Assembly (NCBI GenBank): GCA_903863015.1
Contig: CAIPAI010000059.1
Location: forward strand, 1-64,000
DNA: 64,000 nt
Direction of reading: 5' to 3'
From: an uncultured Actinomycetes bacterium
Lineage (GTDB): Bacteria > Actinomycetota > Actinomycetes > Nanopelagicales > Nanopelagicaceae
The translations under genes were made by a program, and so were the position numbers. The notes under the pieces were generated by a model. That model was given only the letters and a program-made list of their open reading frames with translations. It was not told the DNA's origin and made no database searches. Below are positions 62,075 to 64,000 of this stretch, piece by piece; position 1 is the stretch's first letter; each line of letters begins with the position of its first letter.

Positions 62075-63199
62075 ATGAAGATCACCGTAGAACGCGACGC
62101 GCTCGTTGATGGACTCGCTTGGGTCTCTCGGAGCCTCTCTAGCCGACCCATCATGCCCATCCTTCTTGGCATCTCACTTGAGGCCGCAGCCGGGAACCTC
62201 CACCTTGCTGCTTACGACCAAGAAATCTCCGGCGAAGCAGAGGTCACCGCGCAGGTAGATGCACCAGGGAAAGCTGTTGTCTCAGGTCGTCTCTTCACCG
62301 ACGTCATCCGCTCGCTTCCACACAAACCCATTACTTTTGCTTTAGAAGGATCCCGTCTCAATATCACGTGTGGTTCATCGCGTTTCGCACTCCCCACGAT
62401 GAACGCGGAGGATTACCCAACTCTGCCTATTCTTCCCGCCGCAGCTGGCGAAGTGGATGGTGAATTACTTTCACACGCGATCGCTCAAGTTGCCGTGGCT
62501 GCTGGCCGCGATGATTCACTACCTGTACTCACCGGCGTGCATGTTGAAATCGAAGGCGACAAAGTAACTTTAGCGGCCACGGATCGATACCGCTTAGCTG
62601 TACGCGAATTTAATTGGAGCAGTCAAAAACCAAACACAAGTGCGAGTGCGTTGATCCGTGGTCGCACACTTTCTGAAGTTGCGAAATCTCTTTCCGGAAA
62701 TTCGAAAGTGACCTTTGCTCTAGCGCCGTCAGGTTCACACGAACACCTTGTTGGCTTCTCTACCGAGAACCGCACCACAACCACTCGGATGTTAGATGGC
62801 ACTTTCCCTCCATACCGCCACCTACTTCCTAACGAAGCCTCATCTGTTGCGATCGTTGAGGTTTCTGCGTTGATGGAAGCGGTCCGTCGCGTAGCGGTAG
62901 TCGTCGATAAAACAAGTTCTCTCAAGTTAAATTTCTCCGACGGTGCACTTCGCCTTGATGCTAAATCCACAGATGAAGCTCAAGCCACAGAAGAAATTGC
63001 GGTGGATTTTGAAGGTGACGAGATTTCCATAGCTTTTAATCCCACATTTCTTACAGATGGACTCACCGCTGTAGGAACACCATTCGTTCACATTGCTTTC
63101 ACTGCGTCTAATAAACCAGCGGTACTTTCAGGTAAAGCGAGTAAAGATGCAGCAGCTGACGATTCCTATCGTTACTTGCTCATGCCTATGCGTTACTAA
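62075..63199 (+). CDS. dnaN: DNA polymerase III beta sliding clamp
   Basis: Processivity clamp of 374 residues. It begins MKITVERDALVDGLAWVSRS, then the SRPIMPILLGISLEAAAGNL segment, FALPTMNAEDYPTLP, LPVLTGVHVEIEGDKVTLAA, TDRYRLAVREF, and ends RYLLMPMRY, all conserved. GAAGGA lies 7 bases before the ATG. It overlaps recF by 1 base (TAATG). Standard dnaA-dnaN-recF order. Confidence 0.98.
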   Translation: MKITVERDALVDGLAWVSRSLSSRPIMPILLGISLEAAAGNLHLAAYDQEISGEAEVTAQVDAPGKAVVSGRLFTDVIRSLPHKPITFALEGSRLNITCGSSRFALPTMNAEDYPTLPILPAAAGEVDGELLSHAIAQVAVAAGRDDSLPVLTGVHVEIEGDKVTLAATDRYRLAVREFNWSSQKPNTSASALIRGRTLSEVAKSLSGNSKVTFALAPSGSHEHLVGFSTENRTTTTRMLDGTFPPYRHLLPNEASSVAIVEVSALMEAVRRVAVVVDKTSSLKLNFSDGALRLDAKSTDEAQATEEIAVDFEGDEISIAFNPTFLTDGLTAVGTPFVHIAFTASNKPAVLSGKASKDAAADDSYRYLLMPMRY

Positions 63200-64000
63200 T
63201 GATTCTGCGCAAACTTGAACTGATTGATTTCCGTTCACATAAACAACTGTTGTTGGAATTTCTGCCTGGGCCCAATTTACTTATCGGTTCTAACGGCGCT
63301 GGGAAAACCAACATTATTGAAGCAATAGGTTATTTAGCTTCTTTAAAATCTCATCGAGTAGCGCAAGATTCTCAACTCATCAACAAAGAGAGTGAATGTG
63401 CCTACATTCGCGGTTTAGTTGAGCGGGATAATAGAGAAGTCTTATTAGAGTTAGAAATCAATAACGGTAAGAGTAATCGCGCACGGATTAATCAAGCAGC
63501 ACAGCCGAAAGAACGAGATATTCTCGGCTATGTTCAACGTGTCCTTTTCGCACCGGAAGATCTTGAGTTAGTAAAAGGCGATCCAAGTACCCGGCGAGAT
63601 TACTTAGATACGTTGCTTGTAGCGAAGTCCCCCCGCCTTGTGGGTGTTATCTCTGATTATGAAAGAGCGCTCAAACAAAGGAATTCACTTCTTAAATCTG
63701 CGCAAACTCGAAACTTTGATGAAGAAACCTTGGATGTGTGGGACGAAAAATTAGTCGAACGCGGCAGTGAATTAGTTTTTGAGAGAATACAACTCATTAA
63801 TGAACTCGCTACACCATTTAGTTCCGAGTACAGATCTGTAGCCCCTCGCGGTGAAGTTGTCATGAAATATCGAAGTTCCCTCGTGGAAAACGAAATACTT
63901 GACCGTGCCACAACTAGAGAATCTCTTGTTGAATCAATGTTTGCAGTGATCAAAAAGGAGCGTAAACGCGAAATTGAGCGTGGTATTTCGTTGGTTGGTC
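63199..64000 (+). CDS. recF: DNA replication and repair protein RecF (3' end outside window)
   Basis: ABC-like ATPase that helps load RecA at gaps. The visible 267 residues begin MILRKLELIDFRSHKQLLLE, with Walker A LIGSNGAGKTNIIEAIGYLA at about residues 30-48, then APEDLELVKGDPSTRRDYLD, the RecF signature. The ATG overlaps the dnaN stop codon. The gene is open at the right edge, so the ABC signature and Walker B are not visible. Confidence 0.97.
   Translation, partial: MILRKLELIDFRSHKQLLLEFLPGPNLLIGSNGAGKTNIIEAIGYLASLKSHRVAQDSQLINKESECAYIRGLVERDNREVLLELEINNGKSNRARINQAAQPKERDILGYVQRVLFAPEDLELVKGDPSTRRDYLDTLLVAKSPRLVGVISDYERALKQRNSLLKSAQTRNFDEETLDVWDEKLVERGSELVFERIQLINELATPFSSEYRSVAPRGEVVMKYRSSLVENEILDRATTRESLVESMFAVIKKERKREIERGISLVG

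Noticed and set aside
61767-62078. Open reading frame of about 103 codons across the dnaA-dnaN gap
   Set aside because: It coincides with the origin, its sequence is dictated by DnaA-box repeats, it has no recognisable domain, and it overlaps dnaN. I treat it as chance.

Overview
The window is a chromosomal segment of an Actinomycetota bacterium of intermediate base composition (about half G+C by eye), ending at the replication origin. Evidence for the phylum: a dnaK-grpE-dnaJ-hspR operon with a HAIR operator, a PadR-ino1 pair, a DUF5318 gene beside a bifunctional PBP, the pcnA/NUDIX/DUF6049/murJ/trxBA/cwlM run, and the parB-parA-rsmG-jag-yidC-yidD-rnpA-rpmH | dnaA-dnaN-recF order. The compact layout, many overlapping genes and moderate G+C fit a streamlined planktonic actinobacterium (Nanopelagicales or Luna-type). 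That placement is inference.

Layout. 1-4.8 kb: acyltransferase (partial) and the hspR/dnaJ/grpE/dnaK operon on the minus strand. 4.9-16.4 kb, plus strand: a membrane Fe-S oxidoreductase, a 1770-residue secreted modular protein, a second secreted protein, and an OmpR-type two-component pair. 16.4-17.6 kb: phosphoribosyltransferase, dCTP deaminase, tRNA-Gly(CCC). 17.6-21.5 kb: an island-like, more A+T-rich segment with an orphan tRNA 3' fragment, a NarL-type regulator, a divergent 773-residue sensor kinase with two membrane blocks, and a Sec-exported Hcp-family protein whose leader can fold into a compact three-way junction plus a hairpin over the ribosome-binding region. 21.5-32.9 kb: metabolism (proline racemase family, LMW phosphatase, acyl-CoA dehydrogenase, nitrilase-type amidase, branched-chain 2-oxoacid dehydrogenase E1a/E1b/E2, HisC-like aminotransferase, two EamA transporters). 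32.9-36.5 kb: dnaB, rplI, rpsR, ssb, rpsF, with DnaA boxes upstream of dnaB. 36.5-46.3 kb: endonuclease IV, FemX-like and alanine-racemase-like genes, PBP1, DUF5318, PadR, ino1, MFS, CCA-adding enzyme. 46.3-55.2 kb: NUDIX, DUF6049, MurJ, thioredoxin system, CwlM-like amidase, aminotransferase, D-Ala-D-Ala ligase. 55.2-64 kb: ParB/ParA with two parS sites, rsmG, jag, yidC, yidD, rnpA, rpmH, the origin, dnaA, dnaN and partial recF.

The core regions link envelope growth (PBP1, FemX, MurJ, CwlM, Ddl, YidC) to replication and segregation (DnaA, DnaN, DnaB, SSB, ParAB). Many operon-leading genes lack a Shine-Dalgarno sequence and instead carry TANNNT 6-8 bases before the start codon, which points to widespread leaderless transcription. 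The least ordinary part is the 17.6-21.5 kb regulator/kinase/Hcp segment with its structured leader.
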